A DNA stretch of 64,000 bases from JAAXGX01 sp965203565 (GTDB lineage: Bacteria > Acidobacteriota > Vicinamibacteria > Vicinamibacterales > UBA8438): contig OZ241896.1 in the NCBI GenBank assembly GCA_965203565.1, positions 1,364,001 to 1,428,000 of the forward strand. Direction: 5' to 3'. Below the pieces are notes generated by a model. That model had not been told where the DNA came from. It worked only from the letters and a program-made list of their open reading frames with translations, and did not search any database. The translations under genes were made by a program, and so were the position numbers. This document shows, piece after piece, positions 50,490 through 60,040 of this stretch; the stretch's first letter is position 1, and each line of letters begins with the position of its first letter.

Positions 50490-53447
50490 ATGGAGAAGCA
50501 GGCCCCGGCCAGGCAGTCCCGCATCGTCGTTCGCGGCGCCCGTACGCACAACCTGAAAGGGATCGATCTGACGCTGCCGCTGCGCCGGCTCATCGTCGTC
50601 ACCGGCGTCAGCGGGTCGGGCAAGTCGTCGCTGGCGTTCGACACCATCTACGCGGAGGGGCAGCGGCGGTACGTCGAGTCGCTGTCGGCGTACGCGCGCC
50701 AGTTCCTCGACCGGATGGAGAAGCCGGACGTCGACGAGATCGACGGGATCTGTCCGGCGATAGCCATCCGCCAGAAGAACAGCCTGCGCAACCCCCGGTC
50801 GACGGTCGGCACGACGACCGAGATCCACGACTACCTGCGGCTGCTCTACGCGCGGGTCGGCCGGACGATCTGCCGGGGCTGCGGCCGCGAGGTGCTCCGG
50901 GACAGCGCCGAGATCGCCGCCCGCGCGCTGGCCGCGCTGCCGGCCGGCGCGCGGCTGCTGATCGGTTACCAGCTTCCGGTGGTGGGCGCGCTGACCGGCG
51001 CGTCGTCGGCGGACGAGGACCAGGACGCCGGCGCCGCCAGCGGGAACGATCCGGCTGCGCGGGCCGCGGGCGACGGGGCAGGCGGCGGCGACGTCACCGG
51101 GAACGGCGCCGGCGCCGGTGCGGGCGGCTCCGCAATGGCGGCGGCGATCGAGGCGCTGCGCCGGAAAGGGTTCCGGCGCGTCGTGGTGGACGGGCGGGCC
51201 GTCTCGTTCGACGACCTCGATCCGGCGGCGCTCGCCGGCGAGACGGCGCTCCGCGTGGTGGTCGATCGGGTGCAGGTCGGCCCCGACGTGCTGAGCCGGT
51301 TGACCGGCTCCGTGGAGACGGCGTACGCGGAGGGAGGCGGGACGGCGTTCGCCATCGACGCGGCCACCGGCGAGACCCGCCAGTTCAGCGAGCGGTTCGA
51401 CTGCCGCGCGTGCGGCATCGCGTACGACGTGCCGCAGCCGCGGCTGTTCTCGTTCAACAACCCGTTCGGCGCCTGTCCGACCTGCCACGGCTTCGGGAAC
51501 GTCATCGAGCTCGACATGGACCTGGTCGTCCCGGACCCGTCGAAGTCGATCCAGCAGGACGCCATCGAGCCGTGGACCAGGCCGCGCTACCGGTCGCGGC
51601 TGGCCGATCTCAAGCGCGCGGCGCGGGCCCGCGGCGTCCGGACGAACGTCCCCTGGTCGGAGCTCGACGCCGCCGAGCGCGCGTTCGTCGTCGACGGCGA
51701 CGGCGAAGGGCGCCAGGGAATCCGGGGGTTCTTCCGCGGGCTGGAGAGCAAGAAGTACAAGGTGCACGTCCGCGTCTTCCTCAGCCGGTACCGCGGCTAC
51801 CTGGTCTGTCCGGCGTGCGGCGGCGCGCGCCTCCGGCCGGAGGCGCGCGCCGTGCGGGTGGGAGGGCTCCCGATCGACGCAGTCTGCGGCTTCACCGTAG
51901 GGCGCGCCCGGCGGTTCTTCGACGCTCTGGAGCTCACGGAGAAGGAGGCGGCCATCGCCGAACGGATCGTCCGGGAGATCCGGCGCCGGCTGGCGTTCCT
52001 CGCCGACGTCGGACTCGACTACCTGACGCTGGACCGGTTGTCGTCCACCCTGTCCGGCGGCGAGGCGCAGCGGATCAACCTGGCCACCGCGCTCGGCTCC
52101 GCGCTGGTCGGCACGCTGTACGTGCTGGACGAGCCGTCGATAGGGCTGCACCCCCGCGACAACGAGCGGCTGCTGCGGATACTCCGGCAACTGCGCGACC
52201 AGGGGAACACGGTGCTGGTGGTCGAGCACGACGTCGACATGATCCGGAGCGGCGACTACCTGGTCGACCTCGGGCTCGGCGCGGGCGCGCGCGGCGGCAA
52301 GGTCGTCTACGCCGGTCCGTCGGAAGGGATCGCCGGCGAGTCGACGTCGCTGACCGGCAAGTACCTGCGCGGGGAGCTGGCCATCCCGGTCCCGTCCGCG
52401 CGCCGCAGACGGCTGCCGCACACCCACGCCATCCGGCTGCTCGGGGCGGCCGAGCACAACCTGAAGGAGATCGACGTCGAGGTCCCGACCAACATGCTGA
52501 CCTGCGTCACCGGCGTGAGCGGGTCGGGCAAGTCCACCCTCGTCCACGACGTGCTGTACGCAGCGATCAAACGGGCCAAGGGGGAGTGGGACAAGCGGGT
52601 CGGGGCGCACGACGCCCTGGAAGGGGCCGAGCTGATCAGCAAGGCGGTGCTGGTCGATCAGGCCCCGATCGGCCGGACGCCCCGGTCGAACCCGGTCACC
52701 TATCTCAAGGCGTTCGATCCGGTCCGGGAACTGTTCGCCTCGACGCGGTCCGCCCGGGCGCAGGGGCTCACCGCGAGCCACTTCTCGTTCAACGTGCCGG
52801 GCGGCCGGTGCGACGCGTGCGAGGGGGAGGGCGAGGTCCGGGTCGAGATGCAGTTCCTCGCCGACGTCTTCGTGCCGTGCGAGCAGTGCGACGGCAAGCG
52901 GTTCAAGCCGCAGGTGCTCGACGTGCGGCGCCAGGGCCGCAACGTCGACGACGTCCTCCGGATGACGGTGCGCGAAGCGCTGGCGTTCTTCGGCGCGCTG
53001 CCCAAGGTGTGCCGGCGCCTGCAGGTGCTCGACGAGATCGGACTCGGCTACCTGCGGCTGGGCCAGCCGGCGACGACGCTGTCGGGCGGCGAGGCCCAGC
53101 GGATCAAGATCGCGTCGCACCTGGCGTCGCGGGGCGGCGACCGCGCGCTCTACGTCCTCGACGAGCCGACCACCGGCCTGCACCTCGACGACGTCGCCAA
53201 GCTGCTGGCGGCGTTCCGGAAGCTGCTGGCGGCGGGGCACACGCTGCTCGTCATCGAGCACAACCTCGAAGTGATCAAGACCGCCGACTGGGTGATCGAC
53301 CTGGGCCCGGAGGGGGGCGACGCCGGCGGACGCGTGGTGGCGGCCGGTCCCCCCGAGGCGATCGCGGCCCACGCCGATTCGCACACCGGCCGGTACCTGC
53401 GGCGGGCGCTGGCGGCCGGCCGGACCCATGCCTACGCCGACTCGTAG
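50490..53447 (+). CDS. uvrA: excinuclease ABC subunit A
   Basis: The protein has 985 residues. Two ABC ATPase halves are seen: GVSGSGKSSLAFDTIYAEG and GVSGSGKSTLVHDVLY (Walker A), STLSGGEAQRI and TTLSGGEAQRI (signatures). Zinc modules include CRACGIAYD...CPTCHG and CDACEGEGEV...CEQCDG. It recognises DNA damage with UvrB in nucleotide excision repair. Odd: a Gly/Ala/Asp-rich low-complexity stretch of about 45 residues (around residues 170-215) interrupts the UvrB-binding region and accounts for the slightly long protein. Its 3' end overlaps the glycosylase gene by 20 bp. Confidence 0.97.
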   Translation: MEKQAPARQSRIVVRGARTHNLKGIDLTLPLRRLIVVTGVSGSGKSSLAFDTIYAEGQRRYVESLSAYARQFLDRMEKPDVDEIDGICPAIAIRQKNSLRNPRSTVGTTTEIHDYLRLLYARVGRTICRGCGREVLRDSAEIAARALAALPAGARLLIGYQLPVVGALTGASSADEDQDAGAASGNDPAARAAGDGAGGGDVTGNGAGAGAGGSAMAAAIEALRRKGFRRVVVDGRAVSFDDLDPAALAGETALRVVVDRVQVGPDVLSRLTGSVETAYAEGGGTAFAIDAATGETRQFSERFDCRACGIAYDVPQPRLFSFNNPFGACPTCHGFGNVIELDMDLVVPDPSKSIQQDAIEPWTRPRYRSRLADLKRAARARGVRTNVPWSELDAAERAFVVDGDGEGRQGIRGFFRGLESKKYKVHVRVFLSRYRGYLVCPACGGARLRPEARAVRVGGLPIDAVCGFTVGRARRFFDALELTEKEAAIAERIVREIRRRLAFLADVGLDYLTLDRLSSTLSGGEAQRINLATALGSALVGTLYVLDEPSIGLHPRDNERLLRILRQLRDQGNTVLVVEHDVDMIRSGDYLVDLGLGAGARGGKVVYAGPSEGIAGESTSLTGKYLRGELAIPVPSARRRRLPHTHAIRLLGAAEHNLKEIDVEVPTNMLTCVTGVSGSGKSTLVHDVLYAAIKRAKGEWDKRVGAHDALEGAELISKAVLVDQAPIGRTPRSNPVTYLKAFDPVRELFASTRSARAQGLTASHFSFNVPGGRCDACEGEGEVRVEMQFLADVFVPCEQCDGKRFKPQVLDVRRQGRNVDDVLRMTVREALAFFGALPKVCRRLQVLDEIGLGYLRLGQPATTLSGGEAQRIKIASHLASRGGDRALYVLDEPTTGLHLDDVAKLLAAFRKLLAAGHTLLVIEHNLEVIKTADWVIDLGPEGGDAGGRVVAAGPPEAIAAHADSHTGRYLRRALAAGRTHAYADS

Positions 53448-54069
53448 CCGCGGCGCGGGCGCGCCGCCGCCGCGGGCGTTCTACGCCCGGCCGACCCTGG
53501 AGGTGGCGCGCGACCTGATCGGGAAGCTGCTCGTCCACGCCGCCCCGGCCGGGACCGCCGCCGGCATGATCGTCGAGGTCGAGGCGTACTCCGGCGAGGA
53601 CGACCCGGCGTGCCACGCCGCGGCGGGCTTCACGCGGCGCAACGCCCCGCTCTACGGTCCGCCGGGCCGCGCCTACGTCTACGTCAACTACGGGCTGCAC
53701 CACCTGGTCAACGCGGTGACCGAGCCGGAGGGGGCGCCGGCGGCGGTGCTGATTCGGGCGCTGGAGCCGTGCATCGGCGTCCCGCTGATGCGCCGCCGCC
53801 GCGCCCGCGGCGCCGGGGGCCGCGCCGCCCCTCCCGCCGACGTCGATCTTTGCCGCGGGCCGGGCAACCTGACCTGCGCCCTGGGGATCACGCTGCGGCG
53901 GAACCGGTGCGATCTGTCAGGCGGCCGGCTGCGCGTGGAGGACTGCGGCCCGTTCGAGGGACGGGCGGCGTGGAGTCCGCGGATCGGGGTCACCGCCGGC
54001 GCGGACCGCCCGTGGCGCTGCTACGCTGCCGGGAACCCGCACGTGTCGGGGCGCCGCGTCCGGGGGTGA
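53428..54069 (+). CDS. DNA-3-methyladenine glycosylase (AAG/Mpg family)
   Basis: The protein has 213 residues. Seen blocks: LEVARDLIGKLLVH, IVEVEAYSGEDDPACHAAAG (catalytic Glu), GRAYVYVNYGLHHLVN and LCRGPGNLTCALGI. It removes alkylated purines to start base excision repair. It overlaps uvrA by 20 bp, so two DNA-repair genes form an operon. Its 3' end overlaps the convergent membrane protein gene by 80 bp, an unusually long overlap. Confidence 0.95.
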   Translation: MPTPTRSRGAGAPPPRAFYARPTLEVARDLIGKLLVHAAPAGTAAGMIVEVEAYSGEDDPACHAAAGFTRRNAPLYGPPGRAYVYVNYGLHHLVNAVTEPEGAPAAVLIRALEPCIGVPLMRRRRARGAGGRAAPPADVDLCRGPGNLTCALGITLRRNRCDLSGGRLRVEDCGPFEGRAAWSPRIGVTAGADRPWRCYAAGNPHVSGRRVRG

Positions 54070-56047
54070 TCGTCTCCTCCCACAGGGCGGTCCAGACGCC
54101 GTCCTGCCTCTCGGTTTGTCCGGTCCTGACGTGATCGACGGCGTACTCCGGCAACCGAACGGTAGCGAGGCATTTCCCGTCGAACAGCGCCTGATCGGGC
54201 AGATTGAAATCCAGGTGGTGGAAACCGTACCGCACCTGGTCGTCAGGCAGGTCGTCCGGGTCCACGGGAACGACGTGCAGGAAGAAACGCACGACCCCGT
54301 CAACGTCGGCCGGAACGCACGGCGCCCGGGCGTACGTCAGGGAGCCGCGGGCGGCGTCGAAGCGCACGTCGTAGGGTGCGCGAGCAGCCGGCGCGCCCTG
54401 CGTCAGCGACCGGTACGTCTCGCGGGAGCGGTCCACGTGCAATCGTCCCAGGAACGCCGGATTGGCTCCGCCGTACAAGCTGGCGACAGTGTTGCCGTAC
54501 GCCTTCCTGGTCCAGACTGCCGGAGCATGCGTTTCGGGCGGATCGTTCCTGCGAAACTTCTCGTCGCCGAAGACGAAATCGGAGCGGCCGCGGCACGCTT
54601 CCCGATAAGGGTCGGTGAATCTGAACTTGAGCCTCTTTCTTTCCGTTTCGGGGAGCAGCGCAGGGTTGTTGCGCGCTCCCCCCGCCAGGCACAGACTGGT
54701 CGACGGCCAGGTTCGCGCCAGATGACGCAGCGCGTCGAAGTGCGCCGTCCTCCAGTAGTCCATCTCGTACTGCGTCCGGAGATGCTCCGGCGTCGTTCTG
54801 TCGACGAGAAAATTGAAGTAGACGTGCTGAAGCGGATGGATGCGGGCCATGGAGATCAGGATGCCCGCCGCCGCGACGCCCGCCGCCGCATACGTCCCTC
54901 GGCGCACCCAGGCGGGGTCGCGCGGCGCCGGCAGGCGCAGCCCGGACGCCGCCAGCAGACAGAGCGGCGCGTGCAGGAAGTACAGGTGCCGCCACTCGTC
55001 GTAGGTGTGCGCGCCCAGCGCCGCCACGGCGAGCGGCGGCGCCGTCAGACAGGCGGTCAGCAGAAGTTCGAACCGCAGCGGCGTGTTGCGCAGCGCCCGG
55101 CCGGGACGCGCGGCGACGCGCCACGCAGCGCCGACGACCCCGACGCCGCCCAGCAGCAGCGTGAACGGCGGCGTCGTGATGGCGACCCACGTCGGAACGT
55201 AACGCCATGGAAGATCGTCCGCACGAACCAGTCGTCCCTGGAAGAGCTCCCAGGGAGTGTTCGGATGTTCGGAGAGGACCCGGAGCGCCTCGGCGAACTC
55301 CCGCGGGTCGCTCCACAGGTACGGACTGATCGCGTACAGCGTCGCGGCGCCCGCCGCCGCGAAGGCGCCGGCCGTCTTCAGAACGCGCCGGCGTTCGCTC
55401 CACTGCGCAGCATGGAGCAGGTCCAGCGCCCGCATGCCCAGCACGGCGGCGACGAGCATCACGCCCATGATGCGCAGGTTCGTCAGCACCGCCGCCGCCG
55501 CTCCCAGAACCACGAACGCGCGGACCGTGTCCTTCTCAAACGCCCGGTGGACCAAGTGCAGCGCGATCATGAACATCGCCAGAAAGGGGACGTCCTTGCT
55601 GTTGAAGAACGCATGGGCGTACAGGCGGGGCTGGAGCAGGAACAGCAGCATCGTCAGGAGAGCGAGCGGCCCGCTGTCGAACAGCCGGCGGGCGAGCAGG
55701 AAGCAGGCGAAGCCGCCGCACAGCCAGAACAGGTGGGTGGCGCAGTGGCGGAACAGATACGCCGTGCGGCTGTCGTCGAGGCCGAGCGTCCGCTCGGCGA
55801 GGAGCAGCGGCAGTTCGAACGCCATGCCGTAGTACCGTTCGTGGGCAAAGGGAAGATAGCCGGCGTCGGCGGACAGTGCGTCGTCGGCGCCCAGGACGTA
55901 CTCCAGGTTCGCCGCGGCGGTTTTCCGATGTATCGCCGTGTCCACCGAGACGCCGTAGTCGCTCACGACGGCGGCGCCGACGACGGCGAAGAGGGCGAGG
56001 ACCGCGACGGCCCACGCCCGACAGGAAATACGGGAAACGGAACGCAT
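53990..56047 (-). CDS. polytopic PMT/GT39-like membrane protein, array copy A
   Basis: The protein has 685 residues. About ten hydrophobic segments span residues 10-430, followed by a soluble C-terminal domain of about 230 residues, probably periplasmic. GVSVD in the first loop keeps the Asp expected in GT-C enzymes but lacks the usual following acidic residue. QPRLYAHAFFNSKDVPF is the strongest family marker. It may transfer sugar from polyprenyl phosphate, but activity is unproven. The C-terminus runs about 20 residues beyond its paralogues, into the glycosylase gene on the other strand. It starts 2 bp after copy B stops. Confidence 0.75.
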   Translation of the reverse strand: MRSVSRISCRAWAVAVLALFAVVGAAVVSDYGVSVDTAIHRKTAAANLEYVLGADDALSADAGYLPFAHERYYGMAFELPLLLAERTLGLDDSRTAYLFRHCATHLFWLCGGFACFLLARRLFDSGPLALLTMLLFLLQPRLYAHAFFNSKDVPFLAMFMIALHLVHRAFEKDTVRAFVVLGAAAAVLTNLRIMGVMLVAAVLGMRALDLLHAAQWSERRRVLKTAGAFAAAGAATLYAISPYLWSDPREFAEALRVLSEHPNTPWELFQGRLVRADDLPWRYVPTWVAITTPPFTLLLGGVGVVGAAWRVAARPGRALRNTPLRFELLLTACLTAPPLAVAALGAHTYDEWRHLYFLHAPLCLLAASGLRLPAPRDPAWVRRGTYAAAGVAAAGILISMARIHPLQHVYFNFLVDRTTPEHLRTQYEMDYWRTAHFDALRHLARTWPSTSLCLAGGARNNPALLPETERKRLKFRFTDPYREACRGRSDFVFGDEKFRRNDPPETHAPAVWTRKAYGNTVASLYGGANPAFLGRLHVDRSRETYRSLTQGAPAARAPYDVRFDAARGSLTYARAPCVPADVDGVVRFFLHVVPVDPDDLPDDQVRYGFHHLDFNLPDQALFDGKCLATVRLPEYAVDHVRTGQTERQDGVWTALWEETITPGRGAPTRAGSRQRSSATGGPRRR

Positions 56048-56049
56048 GG

Positions 56050-58044
56050 TCACGAACCGGGATGAATCGTCTCCTCCCACAGGGCGGTCCAGACGTCGTC
56101 CTTCCTCTCGGTCTGTCCGGTCCTGACGTGATCGACGGCGTACTCCGGCAACCGGATCGTGACGAGGCATTTCCCGTCGAACAGCGCCTCCTCGGGCAGG
56201 TGGAAATCCAGGTTGTCGAAACCGTTCCGAACGTGTTCGTCGGGCAGGTCGTCCGCGTCCACGGGAACGACGTGCAGGAAGAAACGCGCGCGCGCATCGG
56301 CCGGGACGCACGGCGCCCTGGCGTACGTCAGGACGCCGCGGGCGGCGTCGAAGCGCACGTCGTAGCGCGCGCGAGCCGCCGGCGCGCCTTGCGTCAAGGA
56401 CCGGTATGTTTCGCGGAAGCGATCCAGGTGGAGATCCACGTGGGAGTCGTCCAGGAGCGCCGGGTCGAGGCCGTACATCCTGGCGATCGTGCTGCCGTAC
56501 GCCTTTCTGGTCCAGACTTGCGGAGCATGCGTTTCGAGCGCATGTATCCCGACCCGTGAGCGATCTTCATCGACGTCGATGACGAAATCGGCGCGGCGGC
56601 CGCGGCATGCGATTCTCTTTCTTTGCGCTTCGGGGAGAAGCCGCCGCTGACGCGTCGTTCCCGTCACGCACAAACGGGTCGACGGCCAGGTTTGCGCCAG
56701 GTGACGCAGCGCGCCGAGGCTCGCCGTCTCCCAGTAAGCCATCTCGTACTGCGTTCCGGGATGCTCCGGCGTCGCCCTGGCGACGAGGAAGTTGAAGTAG
56801 AGGTTCTGATACGGATGAATGCGGGCCATGGCGATCAGGATGCCCGCCGCCGCGACGCCCGCCGCCGCATACTTCCCTCGGCGCGCCCAGGCCGCGTCGC
56901 GCGACGCCGGCAGGCGCAGTCCGGACGCGGCCAGCAGCGCGAGCGGCGCATGCAGGAAATACAGATGCCGCCAGCCGTCGTAGGTGTGCGCGCCCAGCGC
57001 CGCCACGGCGAGCGGCGGCGCCGCCAGGCAGGCGGTCAGCAGAAGTTCGAACCGCAGCGGCGTGTTGCGAAGCGCCAGGCTGGGATGCGCGGCGCCGCGC
57101 CACGTAATGCCGACGATCCCGACGCCACCCAGCAGCAGCGTGAACGGCGGCGTCGTGATTGCCATCCACGTCGGGACGTAACGCCACGGCAGATCGTCCG
57201 GACGCACCAGTTGTCCCTGAAAGATTTGCCAGGGGTTCTCTGGATGTTCGGAGAGCACTCGAAGCGCCTCGGCGAACCGGAGCGGATCGCCCCACAGGTA
57301 GGGATGCAAGCCGTACAGCACGGCGGCGCACGCCGCCCCGAACGCCGCCATCGTCTTCAGAACGCGCCTGCGCTCACTCCACTGCGCAGCGCAGAGCAGG
57401 TCGCACGCCCGCATGCCCAGCACAGCGGCGAAGAGCATCAGGCCCATGATGCGGAGGTTCGTCAGCACCGCCGTTCCCGCTCCCAGAACCGCGAACGCGC
57501 GGATCGTGTCCTTCTCGAACGCCCGGTGGACCAGATACAGCGCGATCATGAACATCGCCAGGAAGGGGACGTCCTTGCTGTTGAAGAACGCATGGGCGTA
57601 CAGGCGGGGGTGGAGCAGGAACAGCAGCATCGCCAGGAGAGCGATCGGCCCGCTGTCGAACAGCCGGCGGGCGAGCAGGAAGCAGGCGAAGCCGCCGCAC
57701 AGCCAGAACAGGTGGGTGGCGCCGTGGCGCAGCAGATGCGCCGTGCGGCTGTCGTCGAGGCCGAGCGCCCGCTCCGCGAGCAGCAGCGGCAGATCGAACG
57801 CCATGCCGTAGTATCGTTCGTGGTCAACGGGAAGATAGCCGGCGCCGGCGGACAGTGCGTCGTCGTCGCCCAGGACGTACTCCAGGTTCGCCGCAGCGGT
57901 TCGCCGCTGGAGGTTCGCGTCCGGCGAGAGGCCGTAGTCGTCGAGGACGGCGCCGCCCGCGACGGCGAAGAAGACGAGGATCGCGACGGCCCACGTCCGA
58001 CAGGAGGTGCGGGAAATCGTCGTCATCGCTGCAAGAGACTTCAT
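56050..58044 (-). CDS. polytopic PMT/GT39-like membrane protein, array copy B
   Basis: The protein has 664 residues; ATG 58044 overlaps the copy C stop (ATGA). Same layout as copy A: GLSPD loop, HPRLYAHAFFNSKDVPF, GAHTYDGWRHLYFLHAP, and a C-terminal domain ending ALWEETIHPGS. It is the most divergent copy in the region around FVIDVDEDRSRVGIHALE. A second in-frame ATG (58026) is possible. Confidence 0.75.
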   Translation of the reverse strand: MKSLAAMTTISRTSCRTWAVAILVFFAVAGGAVLDDYGLSPDANLQRRTAAANLEYVLGDDDALSAGAGYLPVDHERYYGMAFDLPLLLAERALGLDDSRTAHLLRHGATHLFWLCGGFACFLLARRLFDSGPIALLAMLLFLLHPRLYAHAFFNSKDVPFLAMFMIALYLVHRAFEKDTIRAFAVLGAGTAVLTNLRIMGLMLFAAVLGMRACDLLCAAQWSERRRVLKTMAAFGAACAAVLYGLHPYLWGDPLRFAEALRVLSEHPENPWQIFQGQLVRPDDLPWRYVPTWMAITTPPFTLLLGGVGIVGITWRGAAHPSLALRNTPLRFELLLTACLAAPPLAVAALGAHTYDGWRHLYFLHAPLALLAASGLRLPASRDAAWARRGKYAAAGVAAAGILIAMARIHPYQNLYFNFLVARATPEHPGTQYEMAYWETASLGALRHLAQTWPSTRLCVTGTTRQRRLLPEAQRKRIACRGRRADFVIDVDEDRSRVGIHALETHAPQVWTRKAYGSTIARMYGLDPALLDDSHVDLHLDRFRETYRSLTQGAPAARARYDVRFDAARGVLTYARAPCVPADARARFFLHVVPVDADDLPDEHVRNGFDNLDFHLPEEALFDGKCLVTIRLPEYAVDHVRTGQTERKDDVWTALWEETIHPGS

Positions 58045-60038
58045 CGCATCGTCCGCTGCTCGATCCGGATCGTCTCCTCCCACAGGGCGGTCCAGACGCC
58101 GTCCTTCCTCTCGGACTGTCCGGTCCTGACGTGATCGACGGCGTACTCCGGCAACCGGATTGTGACGAGGCATTTTCCGTCGAACAGCGCCTGATCGGGC
58201 AGATTGAAATCCAGGTGATGGAAACCGTACCGCACCTGGTCGTCAGGCAGGTCGTCCGGGTCCACGGGAACGACGTGCAGGAAGAAACGCACTGAATCAA
58301 CGTCGGCCGGAACGCACGGCGCCCTGGCGTACGTCAGGGCGCCGCGGGCGGCGTCGAAGTGCACGTCGTAGCGTGCGCGAGCCGCCGCCGCGCCCTGCGT
58401 CAGCGACCGGTACTTCTCGCGGAAGCGGTCCACGTGCGAGTGGGGATCGTCCAGGAGCGCCGGGTTGAGGCCGTACAAGCTGGCGATCGTGTTGCCGTAC
58501 GCCTTCCTGGTCCAGACTCCCGGAGCATGCGTTTCGGGCGGATCGTTCCCGCGAAACTTCTCGTCGCCGAAAACGAAATCGGAGTGGCCGCGGCAATAAG
58601 AGTCGGTGTATCTGAACCTGAGCCTCTTTCTTTGCGCTTCGGAGAGCAGCGCAGGGTTGTCGCGCGCTCCCCCCGCCAGGCACAGACTGGTCGACGGCCA
58701 GGTTCGCGTCAGATGACGCAGCGCGCCGAGGTGCGCCATCGCCCAGTAGTCCATCTCGTACTGCGTCCGAAGACGCTCCGGCGTCGTCCTGTCGACGAGG
58801 AAATTGAAGTAGAGGTGCTGAAGCGGATGGATGCGGGCCATGGCGATCAGGATGCCCGCCGCCGCGACGCCCGCCGCCGCATATTTCCCTCGGCGCGCCC
58901 AGGCCGCGTCGCGCGACGCCGGCAGGCGCAGCCCGGACGCCGCCAGCAGCGCGAGCGGCGCGTGCAGGAAGTACAGTTGCCGCCACCCCTCGTAGGTGTG
59001 CGCGCCCAGCGCCGCTATGGCGAGCGGCGGCGCCGTCAGGCAGGCGGCCGTCAGGCATTCAAACCGCAGCGGCGTGTTGCGAAGCGCCCGGCCGGGACGT
59101 GCGGCCGCGCGCCACGCAACGCCGACGACCCCGACGCCGCCCAGCAGCAGCGTGAACGGCGGCGTCGTGACGGCGATCCACGTCGGAACGTAGCGCCACG
59201 GCAGATCGTCCGAATGAACAAATCGTCCCTGAAAAAGGTCATAGTGAATTGTCGGATGTTTGGAGAGCACCCGGAGCGCCTCGGCGAACTCCCGCGGGTC
59301 GCTCCACAGGTACGGACTGATCGCGTACAGCGTCGCGGCGCCCGCCGCCCCGAACGCCGCGATCGTCTTCAGAACGCGCCTGCGTTCGCTCCACTGCGCA
59401 GCATGGAGCAGGTCCAACGCCCGCATGCCCAGCACGGCGGCGAAGAGCATCACGCCCATGATGCGGAGGTTCGTCAGCACCGCCGTTCCCGCTCCCAGAA
59501 TCACGAACGCGCGGACCGTGTCCTTCCCGAACGCCCGGTGGGCCAGGTACAGCGCAATCATGAACATCGACAGGAACGGGACGTCCTTGCTGTTGAAGAA
59601 CGCATGGGCGTACAGGCGGGGGTGGAGCAGGAACAGCAGCATCGCCAGGAGAGCGAGCGGCCCGCCGCCGAACAGCCGGCGGGCGAGCAGGAAGCAGGCG
59701 AAGCCGCCGCACAGCCAGAACAGGTGGGTGGCGTAATGACGGAACAGGTACGCCGTGCGGCTGTCGTCGAGGCCGAGCGCCCGCTCGGCGAGGAGCAGTG
59801 GCGCCTGGAACGCCACGCCGTAGTACCGGTTGTGGTCAACGGGGAGATAGCCGGCGTCGGCGGACAGTGCGTCGTCGTTGCCCAGGACGTATTCCAGGTT
59901 CGCCGCGGCGGTTCGCCGCTGGGAGTGCGTGTCCACCGAGACTCCGTAGTCGTCCACGACAGCGGCGCCCGCGGCGGCGAAGAGGGCGAGGATCGCGCCG
60001 GCCCACGTCCGACAGGAAATGCGGGAGACGCAACGCAT
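58041..60038 (-). CDS. polytopic PMT/GT39-like membrane protein, array copy C
   Basis: The protein has 665 residues. The N-terminus MRCVSRISCRTW matches copy A, as does the C-terminal stretch FGDEKFRGNDPPETHAP, so A and C are sister copies in these parts. It starts 2 bp after copy D stops (TGACCATG). Membrane layout and the KDVPF marker are as in copy A. Confidence 0.75.
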   Translation of the reverse strand: MRCVSRISCRTWAGAILALFAAAGAAVVDDYGVSVDTHSQRRTAAANLEYVLGNDDALSADAGYLPVDHNRYYGVAFQAPLLLAERALGLDDSRTAYLFRHYATHLFWLCGGFACFLLARRLFGGGPLALLAMLLFLLHPRLYAHAFFNSKDVPFLSMFMIALYLAHRAFGKDTVRAFVILGAGTAVLTNLRIMGVMLFAAVLGMRALDLLHAAQWSERRRVLKTIAAFGAAGAATLYAISPYLWSDPREFAEALRVLSKHPTIHYDLFQGRFVHSDDLPWRYVPTWIAVTTPPFTLLLGGVGVVGVAWRAAARPGRALRNTPLRFECLTAACLTAPPLAIAALGAHTYEGWRQLYFLHAPLALLAASGLRLPASRDAAWARRGKYAAAGVAAAGILIAMARIHPLQHLYFNFLVDRTTPERLRTQYEMDYWAMAHLGALRHLTRTWPSTSLCLAGGARDNPALLSEAQRKRLRFRYTDSYCRGHSDFVFGDEKFRGNDPPETHAPGVWTRKAYGNTIASLYGLNPALLDDPHSHVDRFREKYRSLTQGAAAARARYDVHFDAARGALTYARAPCVPADVDSVRFFLHVVPVDPDDLPDDQVRYGFHHLDFNLPDQALFDGKCLVTIRLPEYAVDHVRTGQSERKDGVWTALWEETIRIEQRTMR

Positions 60039-60040
60039 GG

